In this document: positions 1 through 10,299 of the stretch, piece after piece
How positions within the stretch are numbered: position 1 is the stretch's first letter
Layout: the number at the start of each line of letters is the position of its first letter
Origin: Petaurus breviceps papuanus
Taxonomy: Eukaryota > Chordata > Mammalia > Diprotodontia > Petauridae
NCBI GenBank assembly: GCA_028583685.1
Contig: JAMXIF010001253.1
Location: 80,288,502 to 80,352,501, forward strand
Direction: 5' to 3'
DNA length: 64,000 nucleotides
The notes under the pieces: generated by a model
Told to the model about the DNA's origin: nothing
Database searches by the model: none
The model's input: only the letters and a program-made list of their open reading frames with translations
Program-made: the position numbers and the translations under genes

Positions 1-289
1 TTTATTCAATAAGCAAATCACTGGGGAAGAACAGGATGACGTGCTCACTGCTGCAGCTCTGATTGGATGCAGCTCGGAGTGCGGCGTGCGTTTCACGGGG
101 GGTGGGGGGAGGGCAGTGGTACCCTACAGAGAGTACCGTAATGTAGCGTGTAGCGCAGGGCATCACCTTCACTACAGTAGCAATCTCAATAGGGCTTATT
201 TTCGGGGGAGGGCTTATTTTAGAGGAATCTTATACAGTAAGGGGAGGGCTTATTTTCGGGATAGGTCTTATTATCAGGGAAACACGGTA
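1..289. mobile_element. End of a TA-flanked DNA transposon (Tc1/mariner-like MITE or larger element)
   Basis: The right end reads GGGAAACACGGTA, the complement of a TIR type common in vertebrate genomes (TACCGTGTTTCCC), and ends at TA (288-289), the duplication expected for Tc1/mariner elements. Inward are three copies of a GGGCTTATTTTCGGG-like motif (about 191-270), also typical of this TIR class. The interior at 60-160 is unusually GC- and CpG-rich (GTGCGGCGTGCG) compared with the AT-rich surroundings. The other end lies outside the window. The 83-codon open frame here (41-292) resembles no transposase I know and is probably chance. The family name is uncertain. Confidence 0.55.
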
Positions 290-674
290 TAATTTTGACG
301 TTTTGATGGACTAATGCCTGCAACAGGGTTTTATATCCATCCCTATACATATCATTACTGATAGATTTCCAAGAAATATGCTCACTTGTACTAGATCAAG
401 TCATGATATTACCTATGAATAGCAATATTTTACCCTAAAGGATTCCAAATATCTACAAAACAAGCAGAAAAACTAGCTAACACATTAACACATAGCATTA
501 TATTTGATAAAATCCACTATTTATTGATGCTCTTCATTAATCATTTCAGATTGTCATTTATTATGTGCCTACTATGTGCAAAGTAATGGTCTAGTTGCTG
601 GCAGGATCCTGAAGAAATGGGACTCAAAGCAGGCAAATTTTGTCTAGAAAAGGAAGAAGAGGTATAGAAGAAAA
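290..674. other. No gene; possible L2 scrap at 540-600
   Basis: AT-rich sequence with no convincing coding frame. The phrase CATTTATTATGTGCCTACTA near 555 resembles the antisense 3' end of L2, but the match is short. Confidence 0.3.
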
Positions 675-856
675 ACCTGAACCTAGGGTCCATAATTTTT
701 GGGGGTTTTATGTATCATGATAACCATTTATATGCATTTTTCTTTTTTTATAATTTTATTTATTCTATGCATTTAAAAGCATTTATTCTGAGGAGTACAT
801 AGGTTTGTCTGTCAAAAGTATCCATGAAATTAAAAATGTTAAGAACCCTTGATCTG
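675..856 (-). mobile_element. hAT-like MITE remnant
   Basis: The right end reads GTTAAGAACCC and the left end CCTGAACCTAGGGTCC, imperfect inverted termini of the Charlie-like (hAT) type. The interior (TTATGCATTTAAAAGCATTTATTCTGAG, read in part) and GTCCATAA/TCCATGAA motifs match the non-autonomous family also seen in opposite orientation at 8125-8315. It is internally deleted compared with that family. The family name is not assigned with certainty. Confidence 0.5.
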
Positions 857-1098
857 GAACCTAAGGAATACATGAGGTCTCTTAGAGGCCACTTACATAC
901 AACAATGGGAAGGAGGTGGTATAACATTACAGCATTTGGTACCACTGGATATGTGCACATATGGGGGAGGGGTATATACAATATGTCCCAAAGGGATAAG
1001 GAATATAAGGGAGGAGGAGATAGTAATGTCATGAAAGACAAATACTGGCAATTTCAAAGTTTTATCTAATGGATAACTTCCCCTACTGGTAAGAGGCC

Positions 1099-2154
1099 TG
1101 TAATGGTAAGCAAAGGAGTAATTCACTCCTTGTTTCATTTATTCAAATGTATTTGACCATTACCTGTGATTATATCAAGTCTTTGTTAGAAATAGAACAT
1201 CTAAAGTCCAAGTGGGAGGAACTTTCCAAAAGACCATATAAAAGCAGGAGCACAATCTGGGACCAAGCAGAACTAGGAAGAAGGATGGCTGTGGTGGCAG
1301 CACTCTGTCTGTTGTGTCTGTGTTGATGTTTCTTTGTCAGATCTGTCTGCTGATAGATGATGTTGCTGCTGTTACAGAAGCCCTGAAATAGGGCTTTCCT
1401 GTTATCTGTTTACAGAAGGCCTGAAGGAGGGTATTATTGATGTTTTCAAAGGTCCTGGGACTTTACTGATGATTTGTGTTAATTTCTCAGATAGAGGCCC
1501 TGTCTGTTGGTCTGTGTTGATTTCACAGGCAGAAAGTGAATTGATTATGGTGCTGGCAATGTATGTGAGTATTGTCATAACTCTGCTAAACTTGATGTGT
1601 GGAGCTGGATCAGGAGCTGAACCAAGAGCTGTGAGCTACCTACCTGTGGAACCAATTGGGTGAATTCAGGCAAGAGCTGGGAGCATGGGAGAACCATGGA
1701 GTTTGGAAGTCAGCCTCCAGTCAAGAACAAAGGACTTTTAGTTGGGTACTTAATGCTAACTGACAAGATTATGACTTATTGTGACCTGGGGGGGGGGGGT
1801 GGAGACCTTTGTACTTTGTACTCCTTAAGGACGATTGAGTTAAGGATGATTGCAAGCCAGTCTCTCCAGTTAAGGTGAAAGAAGACTTTAGATGAGTACT
1901 TTATATTGATTGATTCAGATCAAGACTTACTGAATGATATCTTTTGTTTAAGACTATGTGACCACTTTAGTAATAAGTTGTTATGTTATATCATTGTGAA
2001 TGTTGCACGTTGGTGTCTGGGAATGTTTTGCTCTGGTTTATTTTGCTTTAGTTTATTGCTGAATAAATAAAGAGTTCACTATACTATGTGACCAGAACCT
2101 TAAAGTTATTCACAGCAACAGTACTCAGGAGAGTTGTTTGTGCTTGGCTTTACA
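1099..2154 (+). mobile_element. Solo LTR of an endogenous retrovirus
   Basis: A 1,056-bp LTR starting TGTAATGG and ending TTTACA. It has a TATA box (CATATAAAAG, 1235-1244) and overlapping polyadenylation signals (AATAAATAAA, 2062-2071), giving a short U3, a long R and a U5 of about 80 bp. The flanks AGGCC and AGGTC suggest a worn 5-bp target duplication. No internal retroviral sequence adjoins it, so it is a solo LTR left by LTR-LTR recombination. A relative with the same start, TATA context, polyA region and end lies at 32827-33709. It is a fossil; the ERV class cannot be fixed from the LTR alone. Confidence 0.8.
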
Positions 2155-2744
2155 AGGTCCTATATTTCTTCAGGGTATGGAGCATTTTATCAAAGGAATT
2201 TCAACTGAACAAACAGTCTTCTGGGCCATGTAAAAGTCCTGGAGCTGAAATTGTATTTCTAATGTGGTGTGCTGGGAAAGGAAATGTAATTAATTCATCT
2301 TAGAGCAAGGGAGCAGAACAGGATGGAGAGAAAAAAAAAGTAATCAATTAAAAATTAATAAGTAATTAATAAAGCATTAATTATAAGAATAAGTGACTAA
2401 ACAAAATGTTAAGTTTAAAATAAACTCTTCGCAAAAGCCATCAAACAAAGAAAAGCAAGTCCTCTGCCTTCCTGAACCTTGTAGGCTAATAGAGAGATCT
2501 GATGGATATACAGATAAATATATTAGACATCAAAGGCTCAGGGATGGCTGATAATTGCAAAGGGTGAGATTATAGAAAGAGAAGCCCCTCAAATTGAGAT
2601 CAAGGATTCTAACTTATTTATATTTTATATCCCTCCCAACTAAACCCAATGTTCTACATATAATACTGAACCAGTAAATCTTTGTTGAGTAGATGAATGA
2701 ATGAATGCATTCATTTTTTGAATATATGGCATCTAAAAATTAAC
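2155..2744. other. No gene; weak L2 scraps
   Basis: No coding frame is supported. The piece at 2455-2530 (CCTTGTAGGCTAATAGAG) resembles antisense L2. The piece at 2640-2710, ending in (TGAA)n, resembles the sense 3' end of an L2. Both are short and old. Confidence 0.35.
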
Positions 2745-2903
2745 ACTGAAGTTTCTAGAATTTAAATACAGCTTCTAGAAAATCCAAACACATGATATTC
2801 TTGAAGGCAAAGGAGATAAGACTCAAATAAGAATCACCTACCCTGTGAAATTAAGCATGCTTCAAGGGGAGGGGAATGGTCATTCAAAAAAATAGAAAGA
2901 TTA
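2745..2903 (+). mobile_element. L1 fragment, ORF1 C-terminal part (left of ERV insertion)
   Basis: Motifs such as AAGAATCACCTACCC and GGTCATTCA match the C-terminal end of ORF1 in the other L1/HAL1 copies (for example 28570-28640). The element resumes at 4395 beyond the antisense ERV. The last 13 bases before the ERV (2891-2903) are repeated at 4395-4407. Confidence 0.65.
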
Positions 2904-2920
2904 CTTTTTGAGGGGGGGCA

Positions 2921-3382
2921 GGGTTAACAAGCTTACTTTAATAAGTCAAACATATATCATTTACCTAGTTCAGGGGAAAAAGGTCAGCACCCCGAAATTC
3001 AGAGTATACAGACAGAATTGTCAAGACAGAGAAACAGATCAAGCAGACAGGTTTCCAAACTGTCCAACCATTACATACATACCAAATCAGTTACCAGAGA
3101 GGGGAAACATCAACATCTGGGTTTTTCAAAGCCAGGGGGCTCTCAAAAATGGCTTCCCAGAGTCTCATCTGATCAAATCACACAACTTCTCAAAGTGAGC
3201 CCCAAAACAAAGCCTCACATCAGGGCTTATATAGCCTTCTCCAGGCTCAGAGAATGTAACAATCCTCTTCACCCACTGCCCAGTCAAAAAGTATCTCCTG
3301 AAAAACAAGCCTCCCACCACAGTATCCAGCTGCCCTTAAGCCTAGGGCAGGGAATATCTTAAAAATTTGCATTCCCATTACA
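2921..3382 (-). repeat. LTR (3' copy) of the antisense ERV
   Basis: It starts TGTAATGG on the minus strand (3382). A TATA box (TATATAAG, 3233-3226) lies in GGCTATATAAGCCC, an ATTAAA polyadenylation signal sits near the end, and the end is TTGTTAACCC. The start matches the solo LTR at 1099, but the rest differs, so it is another LTR family. Confidence 0.65.
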
Positions 3383-4105
3383 TTCAGCCCCAAGATCTTT
3401 CATGCCCAGAGCATAGTCAATTTACTTTTGAATTAGCACTAAACATCTCTTAGGTCACATTTTCAAGATACAGAACTAAAGTTACCAAAGTGGCCACTGA
3501 GTCTTAAACAAACACAAAGTACATTGGATTATCATCACCTCAATTCAAAACAAGTGTCCAAATAAGTTCTCTTGGGGGGAGGAGGTTTATCCTTCCCCTC
3601 ACACTGCCCTTGCAGGCTTAGCAAGAGGGTGGCATCTTTGGGGGTCCATAGCACTTCACCCCACCCACCACAGACACAAGTCCATCCTCCCCCTGGTTCC
3701 CAAACTGTAGGATGCAGCAAGGAAATACATTCAGTGCCCCTGCTTTGCCACACAGTCCTTATCTTTTCCTGTGGCTGAATTCTTAACCCCTGGGTTCCTT
3801 CTTCTCCTGTAGGTGGCAGCCACTTCTGGCTTCTGCCCAGGTCTTGATACAGGCAGCTCACCATTCCTGCTCTCAACTCAGTGAAGTCAGCATGCAGGCT
3901 GTTCTTCTCTCCTGGTCCATGGCTCCACAGAGTCACAACTACCACAACTGGGAAACAAACAATTATCCCGGCCCCCATACTTTCCTTTTACTCTGCAGAT
4001 CCTATTCATGACGCCATTTTGTAGTAGCAAGCACCCCAGTGTCCCCAGGGTGACTGCCAACACAGGTTCTTGGATATGCTTTTCTAAAGGAAAACAACTC
4101 AAAAT

Positions 4106-4392
4106 GGGTTAACAAGCTTACTTTAATCAGTCAAACATATATTGTTTACCTTGTTCAGGGGAAAAAGATCAGCACCCCAAAATTTAGAGTATACAGACAG
4201 AATTATCAAGACAGAGAAACAGATCAAGCAGACAGGTTTCCAAATTGTCCAACCATTACATCCATACCAATTCACAGTTACCATAGAGGGGAAACATCAA
4301 CATCTGGGTTTTTCAAAGCCAGGGGGGCTCTCAAAAATGGCTTTCCAGAGTCTCATCTGATCAAATCACACAATACTTCTCAAAGTGAACCC
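4106..4392 (-). repeat. Partial LTR (5' copy, R region) of the antisense ERV
   Basis: About 285 bp closely similar to 2921-3203, including the polyadenylation signal and the TTGTTAACCC end. It stops at the point matching the predicted transcription start, so U3 is absent from this copy. Confidence 0.7.
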
Positions 4393-4394
4393 AC

Positions 4395-5570
4395 AATAGA
4401 AGGATTTCAAATTTTCAAATGGATAAGATCAAAATTGAACAAAAAATTGATCTTCAATATCAAGACCCAAGGGAAGCCTAAAAGGGTAAAAAGAAAGAAG
4501 AAAACATAAACAATTCAATGGAGCTGAACTTTTTACATCCCTACCTCTAAAGATGATACTTGTCATTAAAAAAAAATTGCACCAATAATAGTAAAGGTAG
4601 AAGGAATATACATATAAAGAGGGTATCAGTATTAGGTGAATTTAACAGAATCACATAAATATAATTAAGAGATGAGAAAGAGGAGTGCATTGGGTAGACA
4701 AGGAAGTGAGAGGGGGAACGGGGCAAAGTATTTTAAAGGAAGAAACATGAAAAAGCTTATTACAGTGAAAGCAAAGACAGGAAGGTGGGCGATGGGCATT
4801 GCTTGAAACTTACTCTTATCAGTATTTACTCAAAGGAGGAAACATATATACAATCACTTAAATAAAGAAATCTGTCTTACCCGACAGGAAAATAGAAGGC
4901 AGGGGAAATTAAGTAGAAGAGCTGAGGGACTGCCGGAAGAGAGCACAGAGTTGGTAGAAGCAAAACACTGTTCACGAAGGAAAGAGTGAAAGGAGAGGAC
5001 AAATGAAAGGAATAATAGGATCGAGAGAAATGCACAGTTAGTAACAATAACTGTGAATATGAATGGGATGGACTCTTGCATAGAATTGAAGTGAATAGCA
5101 AAGGAGAGCAAAAACTGGAATCCTACAATATGTTGTTTACAAAAAAACCACACACACATAAAGCAGGGGGCACATGTAGAGTGCATGTTAGGGTTTGCGG
5201 CAGATTCTACTATGGATCAGCTGAAGTTAAAAAAGAAAGACTGCTGTAACAATTCTGGTCTCCGAGAAAGCAAAAGCAAAAATAGGGTTAATTAAAAGAG
5301 GTGAGGAAGAAAACTACGTCTTCCAAAAAGTGCCATAGTAGATAAAGTAATATCAATACAAAACTTATGTGCACCAAGTGGCATAGCATACAAATTCTTA
5401 ACGGAGAAGTGAAGTACATATCCAGGATCAAACAAGAAATAGCATTACAAAATATAAAATAGATAATTTGATTATATTAAATTTAAAAGTTTTTGCACAA
5501 GCAAAAGAAAGCAAGATGAGAAGGAAGCAAAAAACTGTATAAATATATATTTACAGAAAAAGCTGTATAT
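4395..5570 (+). mobile_element. L1: ORF1 end, inter-ORF spacer, ORF2 endonuclease start, then ORF2 C-terminal scrap
   Basis: 4395-4500 continues ORF1. 4500-4930 is the spacer also found as the 3' UTR of HAL1 copies (GAGAGAGG...ACAGAATGGGG type). 5040-5440 matches the start of L1 ORF2: ATAACTGTGAATATGAATGG reads ITVNMNG, the conserved opening of the apurinic endonuclease, followed by CCTACAATATGTTGTTTAC. Near 5455 the sequence jumps to GATTATATTAAATTTAAAAG, which belongs to the far C-terminal part of ORF2. The reverse-transcriptase region is therefore missing (a deletion of kilobases). All frames are broken. Confidence 0.7.
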
Positions 5571-5745
5571 ATATAGAGAGAGACAATGTGTGTGTATATT
5601 ATATATATATACACACATATATACATATACAATGTGTGCATGTATGTATAAAGCTATAAAGATATCTATATAGATATATATCAATATAGATAGATACACA
5701 TATACATTAATATATACATAATATATGCCTATATGTATATATGTA
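5571..5745. repeat. (TA)n/(TG)n/(CATA)n microsatellite tract
   Basis: Imperfect TA, TG and ATAC repeats directly after the L1 remnant. Confidence 0.85.
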
Positions 5746-5754
5746 ATTTTGAGT

Positions 5755-5890
5755 CATGTCATATCCTCCTGTGAGGTAGGTCCTATTAATTCCATTTTAC
5801 AGATGATGAAATGGAAAATGAGATTCAAAGAGATTGAGTCTCTTACTTATTGTCACATAATTTGTAAGTGCCTAGGCAAGATCTAACATC
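5755..5890 (-). mobile_element. MIR SINE fragment
   Basis: CTGTGAGGTAGGTCCTATTA followed by CATTTTACAGATGATGAAA and a degenerate GTCACATAATTTGTAAG match the antisense MIR core. Confidence 0.7.
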
Positions 5891-5974
5891 TGTTCCTAAA
5901 CATAAGATAGCAATCTCTCTATGAAATGGACAATTGAGGAAGAAAAAGCCTTCAAGGCCCTTAGTAAGAGAGAA

Positions 5975-6045
5975 GGTAACAGGTACTTTACAAACTGTAA
6001 AGTGCTACACAAATATAATGTATTATGATTATTTAATTCTCTTAG
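5975..6045 (+). mobile_element. 3' end of a CORE-SINE (MIR-like)
   Basis: GTAAAGTGCTACACAAATA followed by an ATTATTATT-like stretch matches the usual 3' tail of MIR-type SINEs. Only the tail is present. Confidence 0.45.
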
Positions 6046-6879
6046 CTGTCTTCTTCAAGTACTTTAGAAAAAAATATCTTTAAGTTCATAATGCTAGCTT
6101 CCTGGCAACATTCTTATCTCTGGGAATTCTATATACCATTGTTATGATTAAAACTCTGTATCATCAATCCTACCTTTCACTAGCAATGACAATCTTTTAA
6201 ATAAATTAGATTTTATCATTTCCCTTCCATATTGATCTCTATCAACCAGCTCTCTGTTGGCGAGTGGTCATGCTGGTCCTTTATAAACAATTCAAATATT
6301 ATTGAGCTTGTGCTAAAATCAAAATCATACATAGGAAAGAGGATGTGCAAACATACATAGTAAATTAACTAAAAAACAAAAAAATGGACCCTGACAGCAA
6401 ATTTGACTTATTAAATATATCAGGGAGAAATGGTATTTTTATATTTGAGATTTAAAAAAAAATTGAAAGTCAAATGAAATTTGGGGGTATCATACTAGAA
6501 TATAGGTGAAATAGTTGATTAACATGGAGGAACATCAAGCAGTCCATTTTTCTTCTCTTTTACTATTAGCACTAAATGAAAATGATGCTGCTCAGATATG
6601 AGAATGGATCCTTGCTTGGACAGTGCTATAATCTTAATGTGAAATTTTCTGATTAATGAGTAGAATAAGGTGGTGTCTACCTAGGACCAAAACAACATTC
6701 TAATTCAGTTTGTAAAATCTCCCAATTCCATTATCATACCAAATTAAATAAGCATATTTAGAGAAAATCATATTTCATAATGTCTTTGGAATTTTCTAAC
6801 TTCTAAATCCCTTTCCTTTCCTTATTCACAGTTCCAAATGGTTATAGCTGTATACATGGACTAATTTGATTTTAGACTC
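6046..6879. other. No feature recognised
   Basis: AT-rich sequence with no open frame of note and no repeat I can name. Confidence 0.4.
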
Positions 6880-7075
6880 ACAGAGTACCCCATTTTCCTT
6901 TATGATGCAGTTCAGACAACATGATACCTTTTCTGATCCCTGCATCCCTATTTGGTACTGCCCTCCCTTTGAAACTACCTTGTATTTAGTTGGCATACAT
7001 TTCTATTTATTCCTTTTTGTCTATACAATTTTAGACCAGTAGTTTTCCTTTTAATAAATAAGTCTTCCAAAACAC
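6880..7075 (+). mobile_element. L2 LINE 3' fragment
   Basis: CTTTTCTGATCCCTGCATCC, TGCCCTCCCTTTGAAACTAC and CTTGTATTTAGTTGGCATA follow the order of the L2 3' end. Confidence 0.6.
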
Positions 7076-8124
7076 TAAAAGCACTCTGAAGGCTTGAAAA
7101 GATTAATGCACCAACAAAGTATTTTATTCCTTATTTTACCAATAAGACCAAACTTCCTTTCTCTGGCAATCATATACAGTTGATGTGAGGTTTATTTAGT
7201 GAATTAATTCCTACAGAGAATATCATCATAGAGCATTATTACCACATATACAAAAATAATTTTTGATCAATTGGATAGTATGGACTAGTTTAGCACAAAA
7301 ATGTCTTTGATTTGTCTTTTTAAATTAAGTAAACTTTATAGGGGGAATTTAAATTAAAATATAGGATGTTATAGCTATGAATAAGCAGTGATAGACAACC
7401 CTAGAAAATATTTATTAAGAGAAAATTTAAAGTTTGGAAGCCTTTAGTTTGATATAAGGAATGACTTATTGCTGGAAGTCTCAGTTGAGTGACCAAGCAT
7501 TGAAAGAACATATAATAAGTGACATGTTTAGTAGTGAATATTACTAAAGATCAAGAGAATTATGGAAAACAGTCCTTTGAAGAAGAGAATTTATTACTTC
7601 TTCCTTTCTTGACACCTTCATCATGTATACTTGGAGAAAATATAATGTATGTTTGTGCTGACTCCTAATTGTTAATTTCCTTATTTATCTTGTCATAGAA
7701 AACAACATGGGAAAATTGTAGAAAACAGGTTGGTAAAATCTGAAAAAATATTTTGTAAAAGTAAAAAAAAAAGAGTTGTAGACCTTTGTCTATTTAATAA
7801 ACTGATTTAATTTCTGTAAGAAAGAACATTACAAAAATGTTATACACAAATTAAATAGTTGGAGTCTGCTTATTATAGTCTACTATAATAAAAGAACATA
7901 TATAATAATATATAATAAAATAATATAATAAACTATATATAATATAATAAATATAGTATAATATATAATAAAATAATAATAATATATAATAAAAGAACAA
8001 AAGAAATGCTGGAAATTGCTCAGTAGAAATCTGGAGGCAAGGTCTGGTGCTACATGCATAAAATTTCTTCTAAGAACTTAACATTATGCCAGAACTACCT
8101 TGGTTAATCAGAGTATCTAAATAA
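7076..8124. other. No gene; AT-rich low-complexity tract at 7880-7995
   Basis: No coding or repeat signal is recognised except a run of ATATAATAA-type repeats at about 7880-7995. Confidence 0.45.
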
Positions 8125-8315
8125 GCTAGTGCAGAATTCTTAATCTTTTTGTTGTCATGGGTGCCTTTGTCAGTGAAGATTATGGATCCTTCCAAAGAAT
8201 AGTGTTATTAAATACATAAAATGAAACAAATAGAATTACAAAGGAAGTCGGTTATATTGAAATAAAATTATCAAGAAATTTTAGAGGTCACAGATCCTAA
8301 GTTAAAATAGATCTT
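8125..8315 (+). mobile_element. hAT-like MITE remnant
   Basis: The left end TTCTTAATCTTTTTGTTGTC and right end CACAGATCCTAAGTTAA form imperfect inverted termini. The interior TTATTAAATACATAAAATG and GGTTATATTGAAAT fits the same Charlie-like family as 675-856, here in opposite orientation. Confidence 0.5.
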
Positions 8316-8744
8316 TGAGTTATAGGATGGCAATGGGATGGAGGAGGTAGAGCAGGATTCAAGCCTAATTTTGATTGAAGTCATCTTTGTGAGCTAAACT
8401 GAGAATTGCCTAATATGTGAGAGAATTAAATAGAGTGAATGCAAGGAGAACTGTACAAACGGAAGGCCATGGCAAAGGCTTGACTCTCTGCATTTGATCC
8501 TAGATCTTTCTGTTTTTATGTTGTCATTAAAGTGAATTGGTGCATCCTTGGGAGTCAATGATAACTCCAGAGCCTATGTGTGGTATGTACCAGGACTAGA
8601 AGAGTAAACCATGATAAAAAAAAAGCCCTCCAGCCCTCCATTCTAGAGCTGCCCATCTCAACTGTATCAAACTGACTTATTTTCACATCCCCAAATGCAA
8701 TGAGAGCCTCTCTCCACACACCACACTCTACAAACATCACCTAA
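8316..8744. other. No feature recognised
   Basis: No coding frame beyond chance and no named repeat. Confidence 0.35.
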
Positions 8745-8850
8745 TATTATAGATACAGGAACTAAACTTCAGAGAAATGATATGAATTTACTTGTCTAAG
8801 AACACACAGCTAGTAAAAAGCAAAAATAGGAGTAAAACAATTGACTGGAA
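8745..8850 (-). mobile_element. MIR SINE fragment
   Basis: ACTAAACTTCAGAGAAATGA and CACACAGCTAGTAAAAAGC match the antisense MIR core. Confidence 0.5.
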
Positions 8851-9554
8851 ATTCAGAAGACCTGGCCCTTGTGAATTTCCAGTTGATTTTTCTTTACATT
8901 AAATCATAATACATTTCAACATTCAAAAGCCACCAAATGAAAGGCAAAAAAGGAATCATGTGAACATTTAATTTTTATAAATACAAAGTTCTATGTAAAA
9001 GTCAAGGAGAATAAGAATTGTTCCTACTCACCAGGAGAGTACTTTCTAATTCTGCAGAGCCATAACCAAGACCAGGCTCTCAGTAATTTGCCGAGAGAGC
9101 AAAAGTTTAGAGGGAATAGAATTTTAACAAATACAGTCCTTCTAGAACACAGAAACCACTATAGTAAGTAATTTCTTCCTGAAATAAATTGTATTTATCT
9201 CATTCAACTCTACTCTCAACACCATGAATTGCAAAGTTAATTTCTGGGAACTATTTGTGCTGCCTGCTATGGAGTAATAGGAATACATGAATGTCTACAC
9301 CATACATTACTTGTACCTGGCAAAATTTCTAGTTAAAGCTCTGTTTAAATCTTTTGCCATATTTTCTTTTCTCTACCAGTTCATGTTCTTTGCACTCTAG
9401 TCTTTTAGCAACAACAACAGCATCTCCTCAGAGCAGAGGTAGTTGCTGAGTCAATTGTGGAACTTGAGACTCTGTAAGCTCTCAGATTTTTCTAGGGCAA
9501 AGATTTCCCTATTCTTTGCTTCCAATGGAAGAAACAATCTGCTCTGTGGAAGTA
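8851..9554. other. No feature recognised
   Basis: Unique-looking sequence with no supported gene or repeat. Confidence 0.4.
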
Positions 9555-9690
9555 GGAGTTGAATTAGAATCAGGAGTATAGACTCCAGTTCTAATCTGAG
9601 TTCTGACATTATTTGTGCCTGAGAAAATCACTTTACTTCTCTTGTCCATAGTTTTATGAACTGTAAAATTATAAATTCAAATTAGATGCT
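9555..9690 (+). mobile_element. MIR-like SINE fragment
   Basis: GAATCAGGAGTATAGACTCC, then TCTGAGTTCTGACATTA, then CTGAGAAAATCACTTTACTT follow the order of a sense MIR. Confidence 0.45.
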
Positions 9691-10299
9691 AGATATGTCT
9701 ACAAATTCAAAAATAAAAAATGATATTTAAATAAATATGCAAAATCAAAAACAAAATAATACCCTCTATAAAGACATGAAATATTTGAATATTTTCATAA
9801 CTCGATCATTTTTTTCATAAAATAAGAACCAAAAATGAGGAATAGATATCTCCTAGGGATAAAAGTATATGGTCAAATTGTATCCTAGATACTTTTGGGA
9901 TAGACCTTCCCATAGCCTGAACTACCTAGCAAAACTGAAGGATGTTCATGCCATTACTTGTCAACACTAAAATATCTTTATATGTATTTATGTATATGTG
10001 GAGCAATATAATAGTCAGTTAGCTGTTATTTAGATGCAGTTAAATATGCAAAGTGTCTCCTTTAAGGAAGGTTCCTTGTGGCCCAGCAATTGAAACAGAT
10101 AGGAAAAGCAAATTTTACACAAAGTAAGTCTTTAATAAATATGTTTTGAAGAGAAAGAAGCTTGATAGAAATTAGATTTAAACCAGCATCTTTCACTTTA
10201 TATCCCATCATATCCAAATTACTCCAATCCAAATGAAAAAGAAAGGGAGAGAGAGAGAAACTATGATCAGAGGAATAATAGATTACAGTGATTTTTTTT
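9691..10299. other. No feature recognised
   Basis: AT-rich, with a short A-rich tract near 9700-9760. The 92-codon minus frame at 10062-10340 matches no family I know. Confidence 0.4.

Larger units (their letters stand above)
2904..4394 (-). mobile_element. Antisense ERV copy with R-U5-internal-U3-R layout, inserted into L1
   Basis: Read on the minus strand, a partial LTR (4392-4106) is followed by about 720 bp of internal sequence and a fuller LTR (3382-2921). The first copy begins at the position matching about 30 bp past the TATA box of the second, which is the expected RNA start. The element is flanked by an imperfect 13-bp duplication (AATAGAAAGATTA and AATAGAAGGATTT), too long for integrase. 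A motif resembling a tRNA-Pro primer site (TGGGGGCCGGGAT, 3977-3965) lies about 130 bp after the first repeat, as expected for U5 then PBS. The family is short and shows no recognisable gag, pol or env; it is a broken, non-coding fossil. By eye the two repeats differ at roughly 15 of 280 positions, suggesting a middle-aged element. Confidence 0.7.

Noticed and set aside
3535-3978. 147-codon minus frame as a host gene
   Set aside because: It lies wholly in the internal part of the antisense ERV copy and matches no host family I know; treated as part of the fossil.
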